From Candidatus Pelagisphaera phototrophica (GTDB lineage: Bacteria; Verrucomicrobiota; Verrucomicrobiia; Opitutales; Opitutaceae), in assembly GCF_014529625.1 (NCBI RefSeq), contig NZ_CP076039.1:620001-684000 (forward strand): a stretch of 64,000 bases of DNA, written 5' to 3'. Position 1 is the stretch's first letter; each line of letters begins with the position of its first letter. A program made the position numbers and the translations under genes. The notes under the pieces were generated by a model, which worked only from the letters and a program-made list of their open reading frames with translations, did no database searches and had not been told where the DNA came from. Shown here one piece after another: positions 50,977 to 60,116 of the stretch.

Positions 50977-52200
50977 TCAGTCCAGTTCCTTGACGTATTC
51001 GATTGGTAGTCGAGCCTTCTCGGCAACCTCAGGAATCAGCTCATCCCCGCAGTAGAAAGGCATCTCGTTTTTAACATGAGCGGCGGAGTTGGCGAAATGC
51101 AATAGGGTAACGTAGCAAAACTCATTTGAAGCAAAAGCTGCGGGTTCATGATGCCATGTTGTGGCTCTAACGATATTTTCCGGGAGTCCCCACATTGTGA
51201 AGAGTAAACCTCCGATGGCAGCATGGTCGCAACCGAATATGGCTTGCTCCAAATGCCACAATGGCCGGTTGTTCTCGATGGATCTCCCCATTAGGTCAGC
51301 ATATTCTTCTTGTTTGTTTGCCAAGAGAACTAATTTTCCAAGGTCATGGAGAAGAGTGATACTGGAAAGCGCTTGAGTCTGCTTCACGTTCACCCCAAAC
51401 TTTCCCATCTGCAGTCCGCTGTGACTGGTCTCGATGCAATGCTTCAACACCGCGTTGGCGATCTCTTGCAGCCCAGGAGAAAGACTTAGCTGCTTTTTCG
51501 CTAACTCAGTAATTGCGAGATTACGAACGAAGTCCATGCCCAGCATCTGGAGGGCTTCCTCAATGGTTTCCACTCGGCCACCAGCTCCGAGAAAAGCGGT
51601 GTTGGCAACTTGAAGAATGGTAGCAACTACTGTCGGATGCTGCCGTATCACAGGAGCGAAATCATCTATTCCACAATTGGGATCATCGGAGGTTTTAAGA
51701 AGCTGCTGCATTGGCTCCGTGTTGACGTGGAGCTGTTTTGTGTCCCGAACGATTTCAATAACCTCTTTGCGTCGAATTCTCAACTGAGTGTTAAAGACAT
51801 GCTTGATCTCGGTTACGAGGTCCTCTGGTGAGATGGGTCTCTCGATATAGAGGTGGGCCAGACCCGTCCCTTTCTTTAACGATTCTTTGTCAGACTGGTC
51901 GTGAACTAGAAACCTAAGCGAATTTGGGTATTCCCGTTTAACGTTTGATAGAAGTATGTCGCCAGAGGTCTTGGGAAGGTCTAGGCTGGTGAGTACGATA
52001 TCTGCTTGATCCGCAGCTAGGGAAGCGGCTGCTTCTTCTCCATCCTGTAGGGTACGCAGTTGCCATCCTTCCTGGATGATCGATGGAGCGTTGCTAATCG
52101 AATCGAGGAAAGAAGGGTCTTTATCAGCAATCAGTATCTTGATTGCTCTCTTTGCCTCCGAACTCATTTGACTGTATCTGTGGGCGATACGGGAAGCCAT
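50977..52200 (-). CDS. receiver-HDOD domain signalling protein
   Basis: A response regulator whose output is an HDOD domain, a degenerate HD fold found in signalling and in control of motility or stress in other bacteria. The 407-residue protein has the receiver part (IKILIADKDPSFLDS; IVLTSLDLPKTSGD with the phosphoacceptor) and the HDOD part (VVATILQVANTAFLGAGG; LQMLGMDFVRNLA; ITLLHDLGKLVLL; AIFGCDHAAIGGLLFTMWGLP). ATG 52200 is supported by AGGAGG ten bases upstream. It has the same architecture as the broken gene at 56693-57935. Confidence 0.88.
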   Translation of the reverse strand: MASRIAHRYSQMSSEAKRAIKILIADKDPSFLDSISNAPSIIQEGWQLRTLQDGEEAAASLAADQADIVLTSLDLPKTSGDILLSNVKREYPNSLRFLVHDQSDKESLKKGTGLAHLYIERPISPEDLVTEIKHVFNTQLRIRRKEVIEIVRDTKQLHVNTEPMQQLLKTSDDPNCGIDDFAPVIRQHPTVVATILQVANTAFLGAGGRVETIEEALQMLGMDFVRNLAITELAKKQLSLSPGLQEIANAVLKHCIETSHSGLQMGKFGVNVKQTQALSSITLLHDLGKLVLLANKQEEYADLMGRSIENNRPLWHLEQAIFGCDHAAIGGLLFTMWGLPENIVRATTWHHEPAAFASNEFCYVTLLHFANSAAHVKNEMPFYCGDELIPEVAEKARLPIEYVKELD

Positions 52201-52367
52201 TTTTGGGAAGCCTCCTCAGTTTTTATAACGTGTGCCTCGGTGAGAAAGAGAGCAGAAAAGGCGAATCCAATGGGGGGAAGGCACCCTTCAAGCGACTTTC
52301 ACTGATTTTTCACAGCTCGCACTGGCTTTGGGAGCATGATCCCCATCGGCCCGTGTACTGCCAAATT

Positions 52368-53564
52368 TTACCTTCTGAGACGTTCAAAAATCCATAGGGA
52401 TATCTCCTGTCCGAGTTGTCTTTTGCTTAGTGTCCCTAGTTCGACCGACCCTTCAGGAGTTACGAAGTGAGCAGTATTATCGTCCTGACCGAAAACGGAA
52501 CCACCTGAGACGTTGTTAGCGACAATCAAGTCGCAGCCTTTGATATCTAGCTTCGCTTGAGCGTTGTCTATCAGTTCTTCTGTTTCTGCAGCGAATCCGA
52601 CGACCACTGCGGGACGATCAGTAGGCCCCAGTTTACCTACCGAACGGACGATGTCTGGGTTCTCGGCAAACTTGATATTCAATCCTTCGGACTTTTTGAT
52701 TTTTCGATCGGAAGGATTGACGACCTTAAAGTCACACACTGCGGCACATCCAACGAAAATGTCTGCGGGCAGGGCTTTGTGGACCGATTCATGCATTTCT
52801 TCGGCTGATACGACCTCGAGAACCTCCAGATTTGGGTGGCTTGCCGGACCGATACTGTTCTTGCCCAAAACCAGAGTTACCTTCGCACCTGACTGGGCAA
52901 GAGCAATTGCGATGGCATTACCCTGCTTGCCGGAAGAAAAGTTGCTAATGTGTCGCACGCTATCAATGCGTTCGATCGTGCCTCCAGACGTGACGATGGC
53001 GCGTCTCCCTTCGAGAGTTGATGCAAGCCGGAAATGGTCGTCGATCACTTCCATTATCGAACCCGGCTCAGCCATCTTACCCATACCGATTTCTCCACAG
53101 GCCAACATGTCAGCTTGTGGAGGAATGACTGTGGCTCCATCGGATTTCGCAATTTCAAGATTGCGTTGAAAAGCAGGGTTTTCCCACATTTCCACATTCA
53201 TGCTAGGGGCGAGAATGACTGGCTTATTCTTCGCCAGTATTAGGGTGGAAGCGAGATCGTCTCCTTCGCCTCGTACCATTTTTGAAATGAAGTTAGCGGT
53301 TGCCGGAGCCACGACAATCAAATCCGCTCGACGGGAAAGTTCGATGTGGCTCATTTCGTAGGCTTGGGAATCCCACATTTCGACGTGTGCTTTTTTTCCG
53401 GTGAGGGTTTCGACGGAAAGGGGAGTTACAAATTGCTTTCCTCCCTCGGTCAACACGCCCTCAACCGAGGCACCGGCCTTTGTGAGCAGACGAATGAGGT
53501 CGAGCGATTTGTATGCCGCGATGCTGCCTGTCAGTATCAATAGAATGCGTTTTCGCTCAAGCAT
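52368..53564 (-). CDS. coaBC: bifunctional phosphopantothenoylcysteine decarboxylase/synthetase
   Basis: It joins cysteine to phosphopantothenate and decarboxylates the product, two steps to coenzyme A. The 398-residue chain has the flavin-binding CoaC half (LTGSIAAYKSLDLIR, residues 8-22; SHIELSRRADLIVVAPATANFISKM; ILAPSMNVEMW; PPQADMLACGEIGMGKM) and the CoaB half (VTSGGTIERIDSVRHISNFSSG; VGCAAVCDFKV; GFAAETEELIDNA; LIVANNVS). ATG start. It lies downstream of dinB on the same strand with an 87-base gap. Confidence 0.96.
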   Translation of the reverse strand: MLERKRILLILTGSIAAYKSLDLIRLLTKAGASVEGVLTEGGKQFVTPLSVETLTGKKAHVEMWDSQAYEMSHIELSRRADLIVVAPATANFISKMVRGEGDDLASTLILAKNKPVILAPSMNVEMWENPAFQRNLEIAKSDGATVIPPQADMLACGEIGMGKMAEPGSIMEVIDDHFRLASTLEGRRAIVTSGGTIERIDSVRHISNFSSGKQGNAIAIALAQSGAKVTLVLGKNSIGPASHPNLEVLEVVSAEEMHESVHKALPADIFVGCAAVCDFKVVNPSDRKIKKSEGLNIKFAENPDIVRSVGKLGPTDRPAVVVGFAAETEELIDNAQAKLDIKGCDLIVANNVSGGSVFGQDDNTAHFVTPEGSVELGTLSKRQLGQEISLWIFERLRR

Positions 53565-53651
53565 GACTTAAAACATAGAAAGGTCGATGTTCGTTGAAAA
53601 GATCTAGAGAGCAAGCCCTGAGAGTTATCCGTTGAACACAAAAGGAAAAGG

Positions 53652-54704
53652 CTAGTTTTGAAACTCGAACTCGAGCTGTTTTGATTGGCTCGCTTGATGG
53701 GTCGCGAGCCTAACGCCAATTCCGATAAGCCTCACAGGCAAAGCCTTACGGCCGAAGGCTTCTCGTAACAGGGTTTGGGCAGAAGACTCGTTGATCGCAA
53801 GACCCACTCGCTCGACGGTCGTTTTGGAAAAGTCGGAGAACTTCAGCTTTAAAAAAAGCTTCGCGATCTTCCGATCCACTTTGATTCGGAACAAGTCCTC
53901 TTCGAGTTCCAATAAGAGAGACTGAACCTTTTCCGCGCAAGCCTCGAGCGATTCGAGATTGGCCGAGAAAGTCCTTTCAACGCTAATGGATTTACGAATA
54001 CGGTGGGAGACGATGGGACGATGGTCGATCCCTCGACACAAGTCGTAAAGCTCACCGCCGAATTTACCGAATAAATGTGTAAGCTCTAAAGAGCTGTAGG
54101 ACTGAAGATCACCGCATGTCCGTATGTTTTTTGCTAGTAGCTTTTCTTCTGCCTTCTTTCCGATTCCCCAGATCTTAGATACAGGGAGACTCGACATGAA
54201 TTCGGATATTTCGTCCGCAGCGAGATGGAACAGGCCATTGGGCTTCTTCCAGTCGCTAGCGATTTTAGCGAGCATTTTGTTGGGAGCGACTCCTGCGGAA
54301 GCCGACAGTCCAGTGACGCGTCTTATCTGTCTTCGGATATCGTTGGCGATTGAAACCGCGTTTCGTTCATCGCTCGATACGTCTAGGTAGGCTTCGTCGA
54401 GCGAAAGGGGCTCTACTAGATTGGTGTATTGATTGAGAATGGATCTAATGCGTTTGGACTCGAATCTATATACCTCGAATCTTACTGGTAAAATAACGAG
54501 GTGGGGGCATTTTCGTACTGCGATAAAATTTGGCATTGCCGAGTGGATACCAAATTTTCGAGCTTCATAGTTGCATGTAGTCAGTACCCCTCTCGAACTT
54601 TTGCTACCCACGGCGATAGGCTCTCGCCTCAAGGACGGATTGTCTCGAGCCTCGATTGCTGCGTAGAAACAGTCCATATCCACATGTATTATCTGCCGCT
54701 CCAT
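53652..54704 (-). CDS. dinB: DNA polymerase IV (Y family)
   Basis: An error-prone translesion polymerase. The 350-residue protein has IIHVDMDCFYAAIE (residues 4-17), GVLTTCNYEARKFGIHSAM, EPLSLDEAYLDVS with the second catalytic acidic pair, ASAGVAPNKMLAKIASD and KIWGIGKKAEEKL. The ATG at 54704 has a strong AGGAAGGAG just upstream; in-frame codons before it (to 54818) overlap the divergent gene and are not coding-like. The C-terminal little-finger domain is present; a beta-clamp motif such as QLEFEFQN at the extreme C-terminus resembles QLxLF. Confidence 0.95.
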   Translation of the reverse strand: MERQIIHVDMDCFYAAIEARDNPSLRREPIAVGSKSSRGVLTTCNYEARKFGIHSAMPNFIAVRKCPHLVILPVRFEVYRFESKRIRSILNQYTNLVEPLSLDEAYLDVSSDERNAVSIANDIRRQIRRVTGLSASAGVAPNKMLAKIASDWKKPNGLFHLAADEISEFMSSLPVSKIWGIGKKAEEKLLAKNIRTCGDLQSYSSLELTHLFGKFGGELYDLCRGIDHRPIVSHRIRKSISVERTFSANLESLEACAEKVQSLLLELEEDLFRIKVDRKIAKLFLKLKFSDFSKTTVERVGLAINESSAQTLLREAFGRKALPVRLIGIGVRLATHQASQSKQLEFEFQN

Positions 54705-54781
54705 CTCCTTCCTCTTGAATGTGCAAATATCATTTCCAAGTGTAGCGACTCCAGCTTTTCTATGGACAAGCGGAAGTGACA

Positions 54782-55615
54782 ATGCTTGATGGGGGCAAGA
54801 TGGCAGAACCGCTTTCAAAAGCCAAGCTTTCGGTCTTTCGAAAGTTACACAGCAAGAAAAACAGGGAGATCGAAAACCGATTCATTATTGAAGGGTGGCA
54901 CTTGCTGGAGGAGGCCATCAAATCCGGTGTGCATCTTAACGCGGTGGTATATGATGGATCCCGAAAGTTGAGTGATGAGGACCGAGTGGTTCTGGCTAAA
55001 GCCACTCAGCATTCAGATAAGGTCTACTTGGCAAGCGAATCACAGCTGAAGGCTCTGGGAGAAACGAAGACAAACTCGGGAGTGATTGGGATTGCCGATC
55101 GCTTACATTATGATTGGGGAAGCGTTGAAGCCTCTCTCAGGACAAAAATTGAGGGTTGTTTGGTAGTCTTGGATGCGGTTAGCGACCCGGGAAATTGCGG
55201 TGCGATTGTTCGAGGGTGTGATTGGTTTGGGGCTGATGCGGTTCTCATGGGGAAGGGGTGTCCGGAAAAGGAAAACGGAAAACTCGTAAGAGCCACGATG
55301 GGTGGTCTCTTTCATTTGCCCATCTTGCCGATTGAAAATTTAGCAGATACCGTGGGTTCTTTAAAAAGTGAAGGATTTCAAGTTGTTGCGGGTGAAATCG
55401 GGGCGAGCGAGTCCCTTCAAAGTTTCCACTGGCCGGCTAAAACCGTACTGGTAATTGGAAATGAAGCGAGGGGAGTTTCGGAGCAGATTCTGGAGTTGGC
55501 GGACCATCGGATAGAAATTCCCTCTTTTGGGAATGGGGAATCTCTAAACGCTGCAATGTCATGCTCAGTCTTTTTAGGTCATTGGCGTATGCTTGATTCG
55601 ACTACGCTCGGCTAA
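54782..55615 (+). CDS. TrmH/SpoU-family RNA methyltransferase
   Basis: It would 2'-O-methylate ribose in rRNA or tRNA. The ~277-residue protein has an N-terminal substrate-binding domain (VFRKLHSKKNREIENRFIIEG) and the SPOUT knot: VVLDAVSDPGNCGAIVRGCDWFGADAV, then LVIGNEARGVSEQIL and IPSFGNGESLNAAMSCSVFL. All three SpoU motifs are complete. Start at ATG 54782 with GGAAG five bases before; a GTG six bases upstream is possible. It is divergent from dinB. RlmB-like or TsnR-like target specificity cannot be decided. Confidence 0.88.
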   Translation: MLDGGKMAEPLSKAKLSVFRKLHSKKNREIENRFIIEGWHLLEEAIKSGVHLNAVVYDGSRKLSDEDRVVLAKATQHSDKVYLASESQLKALGETKTNSGVIGIADRLHYDWGSVEASLRTKIEGCLVVLDAVSDPGNCGAIVRGCDWFGADAVLMGKGCPEKENGKLVRATMGGLFHLPILPIENLADTVGSLKSEGFQVVAGEIGASESLQSFHWPAKTVLVIGNEARGVSEQILELADHRIEIPSFGNGESLNAAMSCSVFLGHWRMLDSTTLG

Positions 55616-55737
55616 GGAGATTAGTAGCAGTTCGGCGGTGTAGGCATTCCATTTTGAGAAAGGAAACTCTTTTTCCTGAAAATAACGCATACGCCCTTGC
55701 CAGGTATTGAAAGGTTTCTAGGGTTCGCGGACTTAGA

Positions 55738-56130
55738 TTGAAAACAGCGAATGAGAATCAGATGAATTGGTTGGCCGAACTAGACGAAGCGCTTGAGCAA
55801 AGGAACTCCCAGCAGAGACGATTACTCATGATTTTTAAGGGGAATGGGGATTGGTGTCCTTGGTGCAATAAGCTGGAAGCGTTGCTAAACAACGATGATG
55901 CGTTGGATGATTATTTGGAGTTGGAAGGTATTCTTGGGGCCAAGATAGGAATCCCGCGGAAGAGCGAGGACATTACCGGTATTCGAGAACGGTTTGGGAT
56001 AACCGGAATTCCATTCCTCCTCTTCTATTCTGACGATGGCAGAATCGAAGGGACAACCGAATTTATCGACGGAGGAAATGCGGTCTCCTATGTTTCTTGG
56101 ATAGAATCCGTCGATTCAAGCGCCTTGTAG
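55738..56130 (+). CDS. thioredoxin-like protein
   Basis: The 130-residue protein has a thioredoxin fold with an active site DWCPWCNKLEALL (two cysteines in CxxC) and the cis-proline region FGITGIPFLLFY, followed by GRIEGTTEFIDGG. It resembles the thioredoxin_7 / DUF255-like family with WCxWC. There is no signal peptide, so it would be cytoplasmic. The start is uncertain: TTG 55738 or ATG 55762; the second removes eight polar residues. It stands alone. Confidence 0.7.
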   Translation: MKTANENQMNWLAELDEALEQRNSQQRRLLMIFKGNGDWCPWCNKLEALLNNDDALDDYLELEGILGAKIGIPRKSEDITGIRERFGITGIPFLLFYSDDGRIEGTTEFIDGGNAVSYVSWIESVDSSAL

Positions 56131-56157
56131 CACCGCTATATTGCTTTATTTTACCGA

Positions 56158-56615
56158 TTAGGATCTTCGTATCCCTTCGTATTGGACGATCACGTTTTTC
56201 TGATCGATACCCACGACGCGAGCCACTGAGACTCCGTCCCCTATTCTCACCAACTTGCTGTTGATATTGGCTACGGAAAAGGAAGGACGTGATAAATTTT
56301 CGTTGTGTTGATCTTTGGGAACTTGGTCGGCTCCTGAGAGAGGTCGAAGCTTTCTGCGACAAGTTCTTCAGACGTAACAGTAGTGAAATACGTGTCGGAC
56401 GCTTGAGCAACAAGTACTTGGGCGGTAATCGGTTTATCATCGACTGAGTTTTCATCACTAATCCTCAAGTATGCCCCCTCATTGATTTGCGATGTGAGGG
56501 AACCTTGCTCCCAATCGTCAATTGTCTCGGAACTTGTATTTTTGGTTACGATAAAGCCCGCGAATAGGATGCAGGCAATAGCACAAACTCCTACGACCAA
56601 TTGATTTTGAGTCAT
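56158..56615 (-). pseudogene. frameshifted gene: single-pass membrane protein with PilP/GspC-like C-terminus
   Basis: The N-terminal frame starts at ATG 56615 with a membrane anchor (LVVGVCAIACILFAGFIV) and an extracytoplasmic linker. Around 56330 it loses the frame: it would end at 56271, while the -1 frame continues to a TAA at 56158-56160 and reads convincing protein, for example SFSVANINSKLVRIGDGV and RVVGIDQKNVIVQYEG. One missing base (near GAGCC at 56329-56334) restores a single ORF of about 152 residues. The C-terminal pattern is that of small domains in PilP or GspC-like secretion proteins, where a hydrophobic strand pair precedes GD. Sequencing error and true mutation are both possible. 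Confidence 0.65.
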
Positions 56616-56692
56616 TCGTGGTTTACTGATTTTTGTTCGTTCGGGTAATCGGCTGGACTTTCGAAATTTACTAAATCAGAATCCCAAGTGTC

Positions 56693-57935
56693 TTATGGCT
56701 GCTCAAGATCGGACCCTAATTCTTTCGTTGAAACACTCGATTCATCGCTAAAGCCACCCGAAACCAGCCTATTCCATTCGGGCAATTGGTATGCTTTCCC
56801 CAATTCAGAAATGAAAGGACACTCGTTTCCAGAGCCTGGGGGTTTCTTTTTCTGAGATAAGATTCGATTGGCGACGTAGACGGAAGCCAGTGCGGATAAC
56901 GATGAACCGGAGGAGTTCACCGGCTCATGGTCAAATACTGCAGACTCGACTGCTTCGATTGGGAGTCCCCAGCGAGCGAGCAGGTAGGCTCCGGGCTTTG
57001 CGTGATTACAGCCTAGAATTTCGTTTTCGGCTTCCCATGCTGGGATTTTCTTTAATTTGGCGAACTCTTGAGCGGACTTTTAGGCACCAGGTGCCGCTCT
57101 TTGCATAATTAGTTTCCCGATGTCGTGAAAGAGTCCGGGTGTATAGGCCCCTCTGCAAGTTTAGAAGTACCGGTTTCGTACATCATAAGGTTTTTAGCCC
57201 CTACAGCGACGCTCATGCTGTGATGCCATAGTTGGTCGGTCTGAATCTTTTGTTCTCCTTCCTGGGTGCCACTAAATACCTTGATTGCGAGCACTAGGTT
57301 CTTGACCGTTTCGATACCAAGGACACTGACGGCTTGGGTAATGTCAGAAATGGTTTCATCGGAGCCGAAGAAGGAGGAATGAACGATTTTTAGAATCTTA
57401 ACGCTGATCGTTATGTCATTGGAGATCGCTTTGCCAACTTTCTCGATGGATACATCGTCGTCGTTCAGCGTATCGACGATTTTGATATAGAGAGAGGGAA
57501 AGCTAGGTAGTTCGCCTAGTGTGACGACGATGTTCTTGATTTGGGATTTCCCAAGCCAGGCCTCGATTGAGAGACATCTCTGAATTTCGGTTAGGAGTCG
57601 ATTGGCAGGACATGGCTTCCGCAGAAAATGGAAGGAGCTCCCGATTCCGTCTTCCAGAACTCCGATCTCGTCCCGATTTGCGACTATGAATCGGTGAATA
57701 AACGGATGGGCTTTTTCGGCTTTGAGCAGGAGCTCTGCAACATTTATTTGCGGTATACGGTAGTCGCAGATGACGATTGAAGGGGGTTACTGATAATCGA
57801 CTCGAGGGCCTGTTGCGGATCATTGGAATACTCGAGAATCCACTGGTCCCCTTTCGAAGACGGGGAAGGCTTTATTTGGTCGAGGCAATCGATCTCGTCA
57901 TCGATTACCAGAATGCGTGTGTTATTATTGGCCAT
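56693..57935 (-). pseudogene. broken receiver-HDOD gene (two frameshifts, one nonsense codon)
   Basis: Piecewise translation gives a complete receiver-HDOD protein. The N-terminus starts at ATG 57935 (RILVIDDEIDCLDQ) and leaves frame at a run of five G at 57781-57785; one extra base restores PSIVICDYRIPQINVAE with the phosphoacceptor. The second frame is open for over 600 bases (VTLGELPSFPSLY; SVKILKIVHSSFFGSDE; VLGIETVKNLVLAIK). Near 57145-57160 another single base is missing, after which GLFHDIGKLIM follows, and TAA at 57080-57082 interrupts QRAAPGA and KSAQEFAKLKKI, probably a former Tyr codon. The end is DLEQP at 56693. The architecture equals the intact gene at 50977. Confidence 0.8.
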
Positions 57936-58177
57936 TGTGGAGCTTTCGGGTACATTTGGATCGTCAGAAGGCGAGCGAGCCTTGAGCTCCACTATGCGGA
58001 TTTACCTAGGTTGGTGTGATATACTTATTAGGGGATTGGACTTATTTGAGCAGGTTTCTCCTTGCTGACTCAAGGGCTTGTCGGTGATTGAGACGGACTC
58101 CCGAAAATTAAAGCCTCAGGCCTTGACGCAAAATTTTATTGTGAGCCAAGGCGAGACTGTCAGATTGATGGTTTTGA

Positions 58178-58951
58178 ATGGATAAACCTTACGAATATTG
58201 CGGTATTGAAGCCTCATCATACGATCTAATCGACGAACTTTCAGACTTTGACGACTATCCGTTCTATCGGTTTTTGATAGAGTCCAATCCGGGCCAAGTT
58301 CTCGATCTTGGATGTGGGACAGGGCGCATTTTGTGCCCACTTGCTCGGGATGGAATAAGTGTGACAGGAATCGATTCCTCCCACGAGATGCTTGAAATTT
58401 GCCAAGAGAAGCTTTCGAGGTCTGGGCTAGAAGCAAAACTTTCCCTTGGAGACATGCGCAAATTCGATCTAAGCTCCCAGTTCGATAGTATTCTCATCCC
58501 TGGATTCACTTTTAACCTGTTTTTGGATACGCATGAAATAGAAGGATGCTTAGACGCATGTTTTAAGCATTTGAAAACCTCAGGGCAGTTGGTTCTCCCG
58601 ACGTATATTCCTTGGGAGATGCTCGAAGGCGAACCGAATCAAAAGCCTCTGAAAAAGAGAAGCGAGTCTTCGAGCGATCAAAACGGAAGTAGAATTGTTG
58701 CATGGCAGGGTTGGGAGATCAACCGGTTCGACCAGCTTCTCCAATTGAGAAATCGCTTCCAGCATCTCGATTTCAATGGGATTGTGCAAAGTGAGGAAGA
58801 CCGTACGATGGCACTCCGTTGGCACTTGCCTTACGATATGTTGACGCTGCTTCGGAAGTGCGGTTTTGGAGACGTCTCCGTCTATGGAGACTTCACCTTC
58901 GATCCTCCAGAATCGGATTCAGAATCAGTGATCTACGTTGCTCGGCGGTAG
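58178..58951 (+). CDS. class I SAM-dependent methyltransferase
   Basis: The 257-residue product has the Rossmann motif I VLDLGCGTGRILCPLA (about residues 41-56), motif II VTGIDSSHEMLEICQ and the later FDSILIPGFTFNLFLD where the cofactor and substrate are held. The C-terminal part (ALRWHLPYDMLTLLRKCGFGDV) completes the fold. The substrate is unknown. The ATG at 58178 is reasonable, but no ribosome binding site is clear. It lies downstream of the decayed region and upstream of another methyltransferase. Confidence 0.83.
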   Translation: MDKPYEYCGIEASSYDLIDELSDFDDYPFYRFLIESNPGQVLDLGCGTGRILCPLARDGISVTGIDSSHEMLEICQEKLSRSGLEAKLSLGDMRKFDLSSQFDSILIPGFTFNLFLDTHEIEGCLDACFKHLKTSGQLVLPTYIPWEMLEGEPNQKPLKKRSESSSDQNGSRIVAWQGWEINRFDQLLQLRNRFQHLDFNGIVQSEEDRTMALRWHLPYDMLTLLRKCGFGDVSVYGDFTFDPPESDSESVIYVARR

Positions 58952-59138
58952 CGGAGGATGCGCCCTTGATTTGAAGCACTATCCGAATGGGCCCCGGGGG
59001 GTTAACTTTCTGTCTCAAATCAATGGGAGCCAGGGATTTTTGAGAAAAAGAGCATTTTTATGCTCCTTGCCCTAAGAGAATGACCGATTCTGCCGATCAC
59101 TTACTAAGGTTCATTCAGGCACCATTCTTCACAACCTC

Positions 59139-59852
59139 ATGGGTAATATTGCAGAACTCACTTATTTTGGGCGCGATTTGGAAGCGATGTCTTTCGCGCA
59201 AAATTATCACGAATGGATTGCGGACGAATTCTCGCCTTACCTCGGCAAAGAAGTCGCAGAAGTGGGAGCCGGCAGTGGTGACTTCACGGATCTCATTTTG
59301 GAAAGGGGTGCCGATCGGGTTACCTGCTTTGAGCCCTCGAGCAACATGTTTCCAATTTTAGAGGAAAGGCATGTCGATAACTCTCGAGTTGAAACTATGC
59401 CACATTATCTTGGGGAGTGTTTAGAGGATAACCGAGAGCGTTTTGATGCGGCAGTCTATGTTAATGTGCTCGAGCATGTTGAGCATGATGTGGACGAAGT
59501 TGGTTTTGCCCACGGGAGCTTGAAGCCAGGGGGGCACCTAGCAATTTTAGTTCCGGCTTTAGAATGGCTGTATAGCGACTTCGATAGTCAGCTCGGCCAT
59601 TATAGACGCTATCGTAAGGAGAATCTCGTAGGAGTACTCGAAGATCATGATTTCGAAATCAAAGCAGCAAAGTACTTTGATATGGCAGGAATCATGCCTT
59701 GGTATTTGATCATGGTTATGTTCAACAAGTCCCTTAATAGCGGAAATGTTAGCACGTACGATAAACTAGTGATTCCGGTTTCCAGGTTTCTGGAAGGGAA
59801 GTGGGCTCCGTCCATTGGAAAGAACCTGCTTGTGATTGGTCGGAAGCGATAG
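59139..59852 (+). CDS. class I SAM-dependent methyltransferase, glycan-type
   Basis: The 237-residue protein has KEVAEVGAGSGDFTDLI (about residues 37-53), CFEPSSNMF, YVNVLEHVEHDVD and GHLAILVPALEWLYSDFDSQLGHYRRY, the pattern of methyltransferases often found next to polyprenyl-linked glycosyltransferases. Its C-terminal half contains hydrophobic helices (MAGIMPWYLIMVMF), which suggests membrane contact. It is divergent from the next gene, a GT-C-type protein, across a 264-base gap. The substrate is not known; a lipid-linked sugar would fit the neighbour. Confidence 0.82.
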   Translation: MGNIAELTYFGRDLEAMSFAQNYHEWIADEFSPYLGKEVAEVGAGSGDFTDLILERGADRVTCFEPSSNMFPILEERHVDNSRVETMPHYLGECLEDNRERFDAAVYVNVLEHVEHDVDEVGFAHGSLKPGGHLAILVPALEWLYSDFDSQLGHYRRYRKENLVGVLEDHDFEIKAAKYFDMAGIMPWYLIMVMFNKSLNSGNVSTYDKLVIPVSRFLEGKWAPSIGKNLLVIGRKR

Positions 59853-60116
59853 CCAGAGGCATTTGTTTGAGCGTCTCCCTCCTTTTTCTAGCGAGTCACC
59901 GAATGTGAATTTGGAAGACGTATCTATAGCTTTTGCCCTATCATGCATCGTTCAGTGTTGAACTCGTTTGACGTCGTTTAGGCAACATGGATAAAGCCTT
60001 TCAAGAGGGCCCAAGAAATCAAGGTTTGGGCTGAGTTTTACGGCAAGACTTTCGACGCTCAATACTTAGATTAGCAATGGCACCTTTTGCTATTTTATTG
60101 GTGATACCTGAAGCTA

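Noticed and set aside
56271-56340. Programmed -1 frameshift in the PilP/GspC-like gene
   Set aside because: I see no typical slippery heptamer with a following stem at the switch region; simple base loss is more likely.
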